A stretch of DNA of 64,000 bases from SZUA-547 sp963669315 (lineage in GTDB: Bacteria; Pseudomonadota; Alphaproteobacteria; Rhodobacterales; Rhodobacteraceae), in the NCBI GenBank assembly GCA_963669315.1, contig OY770021.1:1426001-1490000 (forward strand). The letters run 5' to 3'. Numbering within the stretch: position 1 is the stretch's first letter; each line of letters begins with the position of its first letter. Position numbers and translations under genes: made by a program. A model generated the notes under the pieces. It saw nothing but the letters and a program-made list of their open reading frames with translations. It made no database searches and was not told the origin of the DNA. Below are positions 25,128-32,584 of the stretch, one piece after another.

Positions 25128-25388
25128 TCAACCACCCAGCGCGGCGTCCAGCTTGCCGGAGTGCTCCATGTTCAGCACCTCCATACAGTCGCCCACATGA
25201 CGGCCGCCCGCGAAGATTTGCGGCACCGTGCGCCGCCCGCCTGACCGCTGGATCATCTCCTCCCGCGCGCCCTGCACCCTGCTGACGTCGATCTCCATGA
25301 ACTGCACGCCCTTTTTCGACAACAGGTTCTTGGCCGCGCGGCAGTATCCGCAGAACGGGCTGGTGTAGATTTCAACGACGCTGGTCAC
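25128..25388 (-). CDS. grxC: Glutaredoxin 3
   Basis: An 86-residue dithiol glutaredoxin. The active site is FCGYCRAAK, with the cis-Pro segment RTVPQIFAGGRHVGD and the C-terminal glutathione-binding GKLDAAL region. It reduces disulphides and glutathione mixed disulphides in the cytoplasm. The GTG at 25388 was chosen as start because the family begins there (VEIYTSPFCGYC) and AGAGGCGA precedes it; a longer open frame to 25460 lies inside comF. The gene begins inside the 3' end of comF (17-base overlap), so the two are one transcription unit. Confidence 0.93.
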   Translation of the reverse strand: MTSVVEIYTSPFCGYCRAAKNLLSKKGVQFMEIDVSRVQGAREEMIQRSGGRRTVPQIFAGGRHVGDCMEVLNMEHSGKLDAALGG

Positions 25389-26157
25389 GGCTCGCCTCTT
25401 TCTGGTCCGATCGGACCATATAGTTCGATGAACCCTCACGCGCAACTCGCGCAAGAACAAGCGCGGTCACGGTCTCGGCGCCGGCGTCCCGGCAGACCTC
25501 GGCGCAGGCGGTCAGGGTCGCGCCCGTGGTCATCACATCGTCGACCAGCAGGACGTTCGCGCCCGGCGTTTTTCGGGCACCGCGGCGCGAGAGGCGGAAG
25601 GCGCCGGCGACATTCTCGAACCGCTCCGCCCGCGTCCGCCCATCCTGGCTTTCGGTGCGGCGCGTGCGGATCAAAAGCTCGGGCGCAAAGGCGCCGCGCT
25701 TGCCCGCCGTTTTGGCGATCGCCCGCGCCAGCTCCGCCGCCTGGTTGGAGCGTCGCCGGATCAGCCGGGTCCAGTGCATCGGCACCGGGGCGATCACGTC
25801 CGCCCTTTCCGCCATCCCTTCGCCTGCCCGCAGCATCCAGCGCGCGGCGGGTTTGGCGAGGTCCAGCCGGTCCGCATGTTTAAGCTGCAGGGCGATGCGA
25901 CGCCCGACGCCATCATAGAGCAGCGCCGCCCTGCCCCGGTCAAAGCCAGGCGGAGCGTGAGCGCACGAATCGCACAGCCTCTCATCCGCTTCGCCGTCCG
26001 GCGTTGGCGCGCCGCACAGATCGCAAACCGCGCCATACAGAAACACCGCCTCGCGGAAGCACGCCGCGCACAGCCCCGCCGGCCCATCGGTGTCCGCCCG
26101 GCAGGCGACGCAGCTGGACGGGTAGAGCAGTTCGGCGAGCCGCGACGCCGCGCTCAT
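25372..26157 (-). CDS. ComF family protein (amidophosphoribosyltransferase-like)
   Basis: A 261-residue ComF-type protein. The N-terminus carries a double zinc-ribbon (CVACRADTD, CAACF, CDLCGAP, CDSC), and the C-terminus a PRTase fold with the PRPP loop VLLVDDVMTTGATL. ComF is needed for DNA uptake in naturally competent bacteria, yet it is widespread in species where competence is not shown. ATG 26157 is used; GGCGGGCG precedes it and the zinc ribbon then begins at residue 18. It shares a 50-base divergent promoter region with the methyltransferase gene at 26208 and overlaps grxC downstream. Confidence 0.88.
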   Translation of the reverse strand: MSAASRLAELLYPSSCVACRADTDGPAGLCAACFREAVFLYGAVCDLCGAPTPDGEADERLCDSCAHAPPGFDRGRAALLYDGVGRRIALQLKHADRLDLAKPAARWMLRAGEGMAERADVIAPVPMHWTRLIRRRSNQAAELARAIAKTAGKRGAFAPELLIRTRRTESQDGRTRAERFENVAGAFRLSRRGARKTPGANVLLVDDVMTTGATLTACAEVCRDAGAETVTALVLARVAREGSSNYMVRSDQKEASRDQRR

Positions 26158-26207
26158 CGCCCGCCCGCCTTTGCGATGTCGCGCGAGGCGCTGTAAGGCT
26201 GTCGCCC

Positions 26208-27140
26208 ATGTCGAACCCGTCCGCTCATACGCCCACTGTATTCGACCACAGGTTGTGGGTCGAGAGACGAAATCGCGCACTCAACACGCTGACCGGCGCG
26301 GATTTCCTCCAGAATGACGCGGCCGAGGCGCTGGCCGAGCGGCTATCCATGGTCACCCGCCCCTTCCCGAGCGTCGCCATCATCGGCGCGGGAAGCGGTG
26401 CGCTGGCCAGGGCGCTTCAGGGGCGCTTCGGGATCGAGCGGCTGATCCAAATCGAGTCGGCGGAAAAAATGCTGACGCTCGCGGCTTCGGCTGCGCCCGG
26501 CGCCGAGGCTCGACTTATGGACGGCGACGCCTTGCCTCTGGCGGAAGGCGAAGCGGATCTGGTGATCTCAAACCTCGTCCTGCACGCCGCCAACGATCCT
26601 GTGGGCGCGCTGGTGCAGGCGCGGCTGGCGTTGAAGCCGGACGGGTTGTTTCTGGGCGCCATGCTGGGCGGGCGCACTTTGCATGAGCTTCGCACGGCGC
26701 TGGCGGAGGCGGAAACCTCGGTCGAGGGCGGTTTATCTCCCCGCGTCGCTCCAATGGGCGAGGTGAGGGATCTGGGCGGGCTCCTGCAGCGCGCGGGGAT
26801 GCAGATGCCGGTGGCGGATGTGGAGGCGCTTACGGTCAGCTACGTCTCGCCCCTGCACCTGATGCGCGAGCTTCGAGCGATGGGCGAGACCAACGTGATG
26901 ACCGAACGGCGCAAGACTTTCCTTCGCCGCGAGACGTTGATGGAGGCGTGCCGCATCTATCAGGAGAGTTTCGGAACCCCGGACGGGCGCATCCCGGCGA
27001 CATTCGAGATCGTCTATCTGACGGGCTGGTCGCCGGGGCCGGATCAGCCGCAGCCCAAACGTCGCGGCTCCGCCACCCACCGGCTGGCCGACGCGCTGGG
27101 AACCACTGAGCAATCTGCAGGGGAGAAAACGGGCGATTGA
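26208..27140 (+). CDS. SAM-dependent methyltransferase, BioC/NDUFAF5-like
   Basis: A 310-residue methyltransferase. The SAM loop is VAIIGAGSGALARALQG, with DGDALPLAEGEADLVISNLVLH as the next core motif, and GGLLQRAGMQMPVAD further on. The start VFDHRLWVERRNRAL matches a group of alphaproteobacterial and mitochondrial proteins related to NDUFAF5, which modifies a complex I arginine, and to BioC. The exact substrate cannot be told from sequence. It is divergent from comF and 67 bases before hemH, perhaps sharing its transcript. Confidence 0.8.
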   Translation: MSNPSAHTPTVFDHRLWVERRNRALNTLTGADFLQNDAAEALAERLSMVTRPFPSVAIIGAGSGALARALQGRFGIERLIQIESAEKMLTLAASAAPGAEARLMDGDALPLAEGEADLVISNLVLHAANDPVGALVQARLALKPDGLFLGAMLGGRTLHELRTALAEAETSVEGGLSPRVAPMGEVRDLGGLLQRAGMQMPVADVEALTVSYVSPLHLMRELRAMGETNVMTERRKTFLRRETLMEACRIYQESFGTPDGRIPATFEIVYLTGWSPGPDQPQPKRRGSATHRLADALGTTEQSAGEKTGD

Positions 27141-27207
27141 TCCCGCAATTGACCTCAAGTGATGGGACGCTAGGTTCTGACGCGCCGCAAAAAACAGGAT
27201 CCGCGCG

Positions 27208-28281
27208 ATGAACGAGACGATGATCGACCTGGACCAGCCGGGACAAGGGCGGCTGTCCGACGCGCCCAAGGGTCATCCGCCCGTGGCACGGCCGAAGGTC
27301 GGCGTCCTGCTGGTCAATCTCGGAACGCCGGACGCGACCGATTACTGGTCGATGCGGCGCTACCTGAACGAGTTCCTGTCGGATAAACGGGTGATCGATT
27401 ATCCGAACTGGAAATGGCAGCCGCTGTTGCAGATGATCATCCTGTCGAAGCGCCCGTTCAGTTCGGGAGAGGCCTATCGCGGCATCTGGAACAACGATCT
27501 CGATGAAAGCCCGCTTCTGACCATCACCCGAAACCAGACCGACAAGACCCGCACTCGATTGGTAGAAAAGTACGGCGATCGGGTCGTGGTGGATTACTGC
27601 ATGCGCTATGGCAATCCCTCGACGGAAAGCGCGATCAGCCGGTTGAAGGAACAGGGTTGCGAACGGATCGTGTTTTTCCCGCTCTACCCGCAATACGCTG
27701 CCCCGACGACCGCCACGGCGAATGATCAGGCGTTCCGGGTTCTGATGAAGATGAACTGGCAGCCGGCCATTCGGACGGTGCCGACCTATCACGACAATCC
27801 GCTATATATTGAAGCGCTGGCCCAATCCGTCGAGCGCGCTTATGCGGGACTGGAGACGCGGCCGGATGCGTTGGTCACCTCCTATCATGGGCTGCCGGTG
27901 CGGTATCTGCACGAAGGCGACCCCTATCACTGCTTCTGCCGCAAGACCTCTCGGCTGATGCAGGAACGCCTGGGCTGGCCTGAAGGCGATGTGGTCGTCA
28001 CCTTCCAGTCGCGCTTCGGGTCCGAGGAGTGGCTGCAGCCCTATACGGTGGAGGAGGTCGCGCGGCTCGCCAAGGCGGGCAAGAAGAACATCGCCATCAT
28101 GGCCCCGGCGTTCTCGGCCGATTGCGTCGAGACGCTGGAGGAGATCAACGAAGAGATCAAGGAGAGCTTCGAAGAGGCCGGCGGCGAGACGTTCACCTAC
28201 ATCCCCTGCCTGAACGACGACGACGCGCAAATCGACCTGTTCATCGACATCATCGAACGCGAAGGCGCGGGATGGCTGTAG
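27208..28281 (+). CDS. hemH: Ferrochelatase
   Basis: A 357-residue ferrochelatase that inserts Fe2+ into protoporphyrin IX to make heme. Conserved parts: VGVLLVNLGTPDATDYWSMRRYLNEF, FPLYPQYAAPTTATAND, the active-site His in SYHGLPVRYLHEGDPY, FQSRFGSEEWLQPYT, and the Glu in PAFSADCVETLEEINEE. The N-terminus is about 28 residues longer than the conserved core. AGGATC lies about 8 bases before the ATG. A strong hairpin follows the stop. Confidence 0.97.
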   Translation: MNETMIDLDQPGQGRLSDAPKGHPPVARPKVGVLLVNLGTPDATDYWSMRRYLNEFLSDKRVIDYPNWKWQPLLQMIILSKRPFSSGEAYRGIWNNDLDESPLLTITRNQTDKTRTRLVEKYGDRVVVDYCMRYGNPSTESAISRLKEQGCERIVFFPLYPQYAAPTTATANDQAFRVLMKMNWQPAIRTVPTYHDNPLYIEALAQSVERAYAGLETRPDALVTSYHGLPVRYLHEGDPYHCFCRKTSRLMQERLGWPEGDVVVTFQSRFGSEEWLQPYTVEEVARLAKAGKKNIAIMAPAFSADCVETLEEINEEIKESFEEAGGETFTYIPCLNDDDAQIDLFIDIIEREGAGWL

Positions 28282-28288
28282 AAAAAAA

Positions 28289-28316
28289 GCGCCGCCCCGG
28301 CTGACTGGGGCGGCGT
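28289..28316. terminator. Bidirectional intrinsic terminator between hemH and the NCS1 permease
   Basis: CGCCGCCCC (28290-28298) and GGGGCGGCG (28307-28315) form a perfect 9-base stem with an 8-base loop. Seven A residues at 28282-28288 become a T run on the minus strand, so the element is a strong terminator for the permease gene. On the plus strand the hairpin follows hemH by 8 bases, with a T run (ATTTTTTGG) a little further down. Confidence 0.8.
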
Positions 28317-28355
28317 AAGTTCGCCAATTTTTTGGCTATCGCTCGGGCTCGCCTC

Positions 28356-29783
28356 CTAAACCTCGTGGGACTTTCTGCATCGGGCGTAGTAGATCGCCCC
28401 GCCCAACACGGCGCCGATCAGCCATGCGTACCCGGAGAGATCGCCGAGGGCCGGGATCCATACCGTGGCGACCGAGAACACAGCCGCGATGCCAAACGCC
28501 ACGAGCGCTTTGTCATTCCAACCGTTTCCAAAGTGATACGTGCCCCCGTCCATGTTGTAGAGGTCATCGCGCTTCAGCGCCTGCTTCCGCAAGATGTAGT
28601 AGTCGACGATCATGATCCCGTAGAGCGGAGCCAGCGTCGCGCCGAGCGTGTTGACGAAGCCGCTGATGCCAAACTCACTGATGAAGCTCGTCCACATTCC
28701 GCCAATCACCAGAGCAAAGCCCGAGGTGATCAAACCCGCTTTGCGAAAACCGATCTTGGATGGCGCCAGGTTGGCGATGCCGTTGACCGCGGGGATGAAG
28801 TTCGCAACCAAATTGATTCCGACCGTGGCGGCGAAGAAGGTGATGGCGGCGACAACGCTCAGGATCACGCTGTCGGTCTTGCCGACGATCTCTGTCGGGT
28901 TGATGATCTTCTCACCGTATACGACAGCGGCGCCGGCGGTCGTGAGCAAGGCCAGAGCCGAGAACAGAATCATGTTGAGCGGCAATCCTGTGAGATTACC
29001 CACAACCATCGCCTTCTTGTCTTTGGCGTATCTTGAGAAGTCGCTGAAATTGATCATCACAGCCGCGAAATAGGCCACCATTGTACCGATAATTGCGATG
29101 AAGCCTGAGAACTCGGTGCCAAACGTCCCGTCAGGGTTTGCAAAGATCGTTTGCGCCTGGGACAGCAGTTGCCCGTCCGATTTCACCCATAGAACAATCA
29201 CCAGTCCGATCATCACCGCATAAACAAACGGGCCCGCGATGTTCAGAAACGTCTCGACCCAATCCATTCCATGCCAGAAGATATAGATGTGGAAGCCCCA
29301 CACGATCAGGAATGACACCCAGTCAATTCCATTGAGGCCAAAAAATTCCGCTCCGCCTGTTAATCCCGTGACGGACCGGATGAGCAAAGCCAGGGCCGTC
29401 GATGCGAAGTAGACTTGCACGCCGTACCAGAACACCGCGACAGTCGCGCGCAAGACGGCCGGTAATTTCGCCCCGGAGGTCCCCAAACTGGCGCGGGCGA
29501 ACACCGGATAGGGAATGCCATATTTTTCACCGGCGGCGCCGGAAAGATTGACGAGAAACATGACGAGCAGACCGGCCACAATAAGCGCTGCGAACGCCGT
29601 CCAGCCACTCACCCCATACGAAATGAACAGGGACGCCACCAGCGAGTAGCCAAAAAGCGACTGGATGTCGTTCGCCCAAATATTGAAAATGGCGAACCAT
29701 CCCCAGGATTTCTCTTCCTTTGTTACCGGGTTTAGCGTGTTGCGGTCTCCCACAACGATCTCGTCTGTAACCACACTTTCCAT
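28356..29783 (-). CDS. NCS1 family nucleobase/hydantoin-type permease
   Basis: A 475-residue inner-membrane transporter with about 12 hydrophobic helices. The N-terminal loop and first helices (WGWFAIFNIWANDIQSLFGYSLVA) and GIPYPVFARASLGTSGAKLP are typical of the cytosine/uracil/allantoin/hydantoin NCS1 family, which uses the LeuT fold and Na+ or H+ gradients. A central MINFSDFSRYAKDKKAMVVGN is also typical. The substrate cannot be set; the closest-looking groups carry pyrimidines or hydantoins. AGGGAGGAA precedes the ATG. It is divergent from a GntR gene, a common pairing for substrate-induced uptake. No catabolic enzymes flank it. Confidence 0.85.
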   Translation of the reverse strand: MESVVTDEIVVGDRNTLNPVTKEEKSWGWFAIFNIWANDIQSLFGYSLVASLFISYGVSGWTAFAALIVAGLLVMFLVNLSGAAGEKYGIPYPVFARASLGTSGAKLPAVLRATVAVFWYGVQVYFASTALALLIRSVTGLTGGAEFFGLNGIDWVSFLIVWGFHIYIFWHGMDWVETFLNIAGPFVYAVMIGLVIVLWVKSDGQLLSQAQTIFANPDGTFGTEFSGFIAIIGTMVAYFAAVMINFSDFSRYAKDKKAMVVGNLTGLPLNMILFSALALLTTAGAAVVYGEKIINPTEIVGKTDSVILSVVAAITFFAATVGINLVANFIPAVNGIANLAPSKIGFRKAGLITSGFALVIGGMWTSFISEFGISGFVNTLGATLAPLYGIMIVDYYILRKQALKRDDLYNMDGGTYHFGNGWNDKALVAFGIAAVFSVATVWIPALGDLSGYAWLIGAVLGGAIYYARCRKSHEV

Positions 29784-30111
29784 TTTGCGGTTCCTCCCTT
29801 TTGGCTCTCTGTTCAGCGCAGCGCTTCGGTCATTGAAGATCTTGCGCGCGCAGGCGCCGCGGATTCGCGCGATCTTCGCCGCTTGGCGCGCCGTCGGCCG
29901 GCGCGGAACTTCCCGAATGTGACGCCACGATTGTTCTCCTGTAATGCCGCCTCCGCAAATGCTCTGGTCGGCGACCTACTCCTCTCCCGTCACTCACGGG
30001 ATTGGCATTGCATCTAACATTCTACATAGTATATGTGTTAAACGTCTATCTGGCGTTGCAAGTAAGACCTTATAGATTTTTTAGGTAATCAACGAACAGA
30101 AAGGGACGCCT
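29784..30111. promoter_or_regulatory. Divergent control region between permease and GntR gene
   Basis: This 328-base gap carries no gene I can support. Its part nearest gntR (about 30000-30100) is clearly AT-richer than the surroundings, as expected for promoters. It contains the palindrome ACATA-GTA-TATGT at 30024-30036, flanked by TAAC (30015-30018) and GTTA (30037-30040). That is the likely GntR operator. The half near the permease is GC-rich and shows no feature I recognise. Confidence 0.5.
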
Positions 30112-30774
30112 ATGAACTTGAATGCGCCTCTCGGACCGCAGTTATCAGCGCAGCGCGCGCAGTCCGCGTTGACGTCGGCGTTGCAAAGCGGAGCGCTCCG
30201 CAGTGGCCAGTTCGTGTCGATGCCGCAATTGGTGGAACTGCTGGAGTTTCCAATCGCAGCGGTTCGCGAAGCCGTAAAGCATGCCAATTCGCTCGGACTT
30301 CTGGAGGTCCAACCTAAACGGGGCGTTCAAATCATGGAGGCGCGGCCCGAAGTCATTCGTGACTGCCTGGACTTTCGTATGATGCTGGATCAGGAGGGCG
30401 CGCGCCGACGGATCGCGTCGGATGCTGATTTGGATCTGAAGCCGCTACGTGACGCGCATGAGAAAATTCGCGATGCGGCGATGGCGATGCCTTCACCCAA
30501 TCTTTCGGCGCAAGCGATCGACACCGATCTGTCGTTGCATGACTACCTGGCCAAGGGCCTGAACAACTCAGTGGCCCGGCAGGCCTACGCGATTAATCGC
30601 ATTCGCATCGCGGTAATCCAGAACGTGCGGCCATTTGTTCTGGATCGAATTGTATCTGCAATGAATGAGCATCTATCCATCATCGACGCGCTTGCGAGCC
30701 GCAACTGCTCGACCGCTATAGATGCCATCGGCATCCACTACGAGAATACTCAACGTTGGTGGGGCGTTGCTTGA
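30112..30774 (+). CDS. GntR family transcriptional regulator, FCD type
   Basis: A 220-residue regulator. The N-terminal winged helix is recognisable (LQSGALRSGQFVSMPQLVELLEF, AAVREAVKHANSLGLLEVQPKRGVQI), followed by an all-helical FCD-type effector domain starting RPEVIRDCLDFRMMLDQEGA with a conserved DTDLSLHDYLAKGL histidine. FCD regulators usually bind organic acids or ring compounds with a metal and release DNA when bound. AAAGGGA precedes the ATG. It is divergent from the NCS1 permease and is the natural candidate for its control. Confidence 0.87.
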   Translation: MNLNAPLGPQLSAQRAQSALTSALQSGALRSGQFVSMPQLVELLEFPIAAVREAVKHANSLGLLEVQPKRGVQIMEARPEVIRDCLDFRMMLDQEGARRRIASDADLDLKPLRDAHEKIRDAAMAMPSPNLSAQAIDTDLSLHDYLAKGLNNSVARQAYAINRIRIAVIQNVRPFVLDRIVSAMNEHLSIIDALASRNCSTAIDAIGIHYENTQRWWGVA

Positions 30775-30903
30775 GGTAGATGGCGCAGTCTGTGCTCGCC
30801 TGAGTTTCACCGTACAACCATCTCTGCAAGCCCTCTCAACGCTTCAGAAAGGATTCGCCCGTTAAGCATGTCTCCGCGGCTGCGGCCGGTTCAGGAGGGA
30901 ATG

Positions 30904-31950
30904 ATGGGCGAGTTGAGACTGGTCGATGAGAGCGACCGCGAATTCAAACGCGTGCTGGAGATCGCGCGCGCCGCGCTCGGGCTGGCGGAGCGGCATCGAA
31001 CCCCGCCCACTCCCCGCATCATGGAGATCTGGTCGCTCTATGTGACCGGCGCGGATCGCGAGTTGCGGCGCCGCATCGACGAAGCGCTGGCCGAGGACGG
31101 CGAGATCGACGCCGACACGCTGACCGGCATTCACGCAGAGCATATCGACATGGACCAGACTGCCGCCGCGCTCAGCAAGGCCGGGCGCATGCTGACCAAC
31201 TCCGCCTCTGATATGACGACACTGATCGACTCGGTCGCGCAGCTTGTCGCCGGGCATGACCAGCAGCTGGCCGAGGCGCAGGTCGCGCTGCGCAACGCCC
31301 GCGACATTGATGAAGTGCGGGAGCGCGTCTTTGAGCTGAAGCACCGAAACCGCTCGACTCATGACGAGGTGCGCGGTCTGTCTCGGCACTTCACCATCGC
31401 GATGGAATGCGTCTCGGATGTTCGGATGGAGCTGGAATCAGCGCGGCAGGTGGCTTTCGTCGATCACCTGACCCAGATTCCGAACCGGCGCAGTTTCGAC
31501 GACACGCTATCGACCCAGGTCGCCCAGCATCGCAAGAACGGCGCGCCCGTCTCTCTGCTGGTGCTCGATCTCGACGCGTTCTCAAGCTTCAACGACACAT
31601 ATGGGCATTCGGCCGGCGACGGTGTGCTGCAAGTGGTCGCCCGCATGGTCACGCGCAACATCAAGGGGCGGGACACCGCGGCGCGCGTCGGCGGCGACGA
31701 GATCGGCGTAATCCTGCCGGAAACACCCCTGCGCGGCGCGCGGCGGCTGGCCGAACAGCTTTTGGCCTCGATCTCGGAAATCCGGCTGATCAACAGCGAG
31801 ACGGGAGCGCCGTTGGGGGCTGTCTCCGCGACGATTGGGCTCGCGATGCTGCGGGAGGGCGAGACGTCCTCCGGGCTCTATCGCCGCGCCGCCTCGCTTT
31901 GCGCGCAAGGCGGCCGGGAGGGCGGCGACCAGGTGGCTTTCGAGGCTTGA
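30904..31950 (+). CDS. GGDEF domain protein, probable diguanylate cyclase
   Basis: A 348-residue cytoplasmic protein with no membrane helix. Residues to about 170 are helical with a likely coiled coil (QQLAEAQVALRNARDIDEV, then FELKHRNRSTHDEVRGLS). The GGDEF domain follows: FVDHLTQIPNRRSFDDTL, LDLDAFSSFNDTYGHSAGD and the active-site loop ARVGGDEIGVI. The loop is GGDEI rather than GGDEF and the inhibitory site is KGRD in place of RxxD, so activity is plausible but product inhibition may be weakened. The start at 30904 is set by AGGAGG at 30893-30898; an upstream ATG (30868) lacks a good site. A short methyltransferase gene and a nucleotide cyclase follow. Confidence 0.85.
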   Translation: MGELRLVDESDREFKRVLEIARAALGLAERHRTPPTPRIMEIWSLYVTGADRELRRRIDEALAEDGEIDADTLTGIHAEHIDMDQTAAALSKAGRMLTNSASDMTTLIDSVAQLVAGHDQQLAEAQVALRNARDIDEVRERVFELKHRNRSTHDEVRGLSRHFTIAMECVSDVRMELESARQVAFVDHLTQIPNRRSFDDTLSTQVAQHRKNGAPVSLLVLDLDAFSSFNDTYGHSAGDGVLQVVARMVTRNIKGRDTAARVGGDEIGVILPETPLRGARRLAEQLLASISEIRLINSETGAPLGAVSATIGLAMLREGETSSGLYRRAASLCAQGGREGGDQVAFEA

Positions 31951-31993
31951 GAGCGCGCCGCGGCGCGCTATAGCTTGGGGCTTAGGAGGCCCC

Positions 31994-32464
31994 ATGAATT
32001 CCCCGCTCCGCGCCCTGATCCGCGCCGCCGACCTGCCGCCTGTCTGGCTGTTCCTCTCAGCGCTTCTGGTCTGGGCGCTGTCTCGCTGGACGCCGATCAT
32101 CGACCTCTCACATCCTGCGATGAACTGGCTTGGCCGCGTCCTGATCACAGCAGGTTTGGCGGCGATGGTCTGGTCCGCGCTGTGGTTTCGTCGGCTGGGC
32201 ACGTCCATCATTCCGCGCCAAACTCCGAAGGCGCTGATCGCCGAAGGCCCTTACAGGATCAGCCGCAATCCGATTTATCTGGCGGACCTCGTGCTGCTGA
32301 TCGGCTGGTGGATGATCTTCCCTTCGCCGCTTGGGCTGATGGCGCCTGTCCTCTTTCACCGGATCATCACCCGGCGCTTTATCATGCCGGAGGAAGACAT
32401 GCTGCGGCAGGTGTTCGGCGATCAGGCGGAGGCGTATTTCGCGCGTGTGAACCGGTGGGTCTGA
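31994..32464 (+). CDS. ICMT/PEMT-like integral membrane methyltransferase
   Basis: A 156-residue membrane protein with about four hydrophobic helices. It carries the signature of the isoprenylcysteine methyltransferase / phospholipid methyltransferase fold: LIAEGPYRISRNPIYLADLVLLIGW and, at the end, EEDMLRQVFGDQAEAYFARVNRW, where Glu/Arg contact SAM in relatives. Substrate unknown. TAGGAGG sits just before ATG 31994. It starts 43 bases after the GGDEF gene on the same strand and may be cotranscribed. Confidence 0.8.
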   Translation: MNSPLRALIRAADLPPVWLFLSALLVWALSRWTPIIDLSHPAMNWLGRVLITAGLAAMVWSALWFRRLGTSIIPRQTPKALIAEGPYRISRNPIYLADLVLLIGWWMIFPSPLGLMAPVLFHRIITRRFIMPEEDMLRQVFGDQAEAYFARVNRWV

Positions 32465-32584
32465 CGGCCATCGCACATTGGTGATCACGGCTTTTCACCT
32501 CTGCGGCCTAACAATTGAAACAAAGCGGCGAGTATGCATTCATCCCGCCGAGACAGCCCGCATGCCGGTGAAGGAAGCACAAAC

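Noticed and set aside
27149..27176. TTGACC-N16-TAGGTT and a CCTCAAGT half-site before hemH, recalling a MerR/SoxR operator
   Set aside because: The other half of the dyad is missing and the -10 is poor, so no operator or promoter is claimed.
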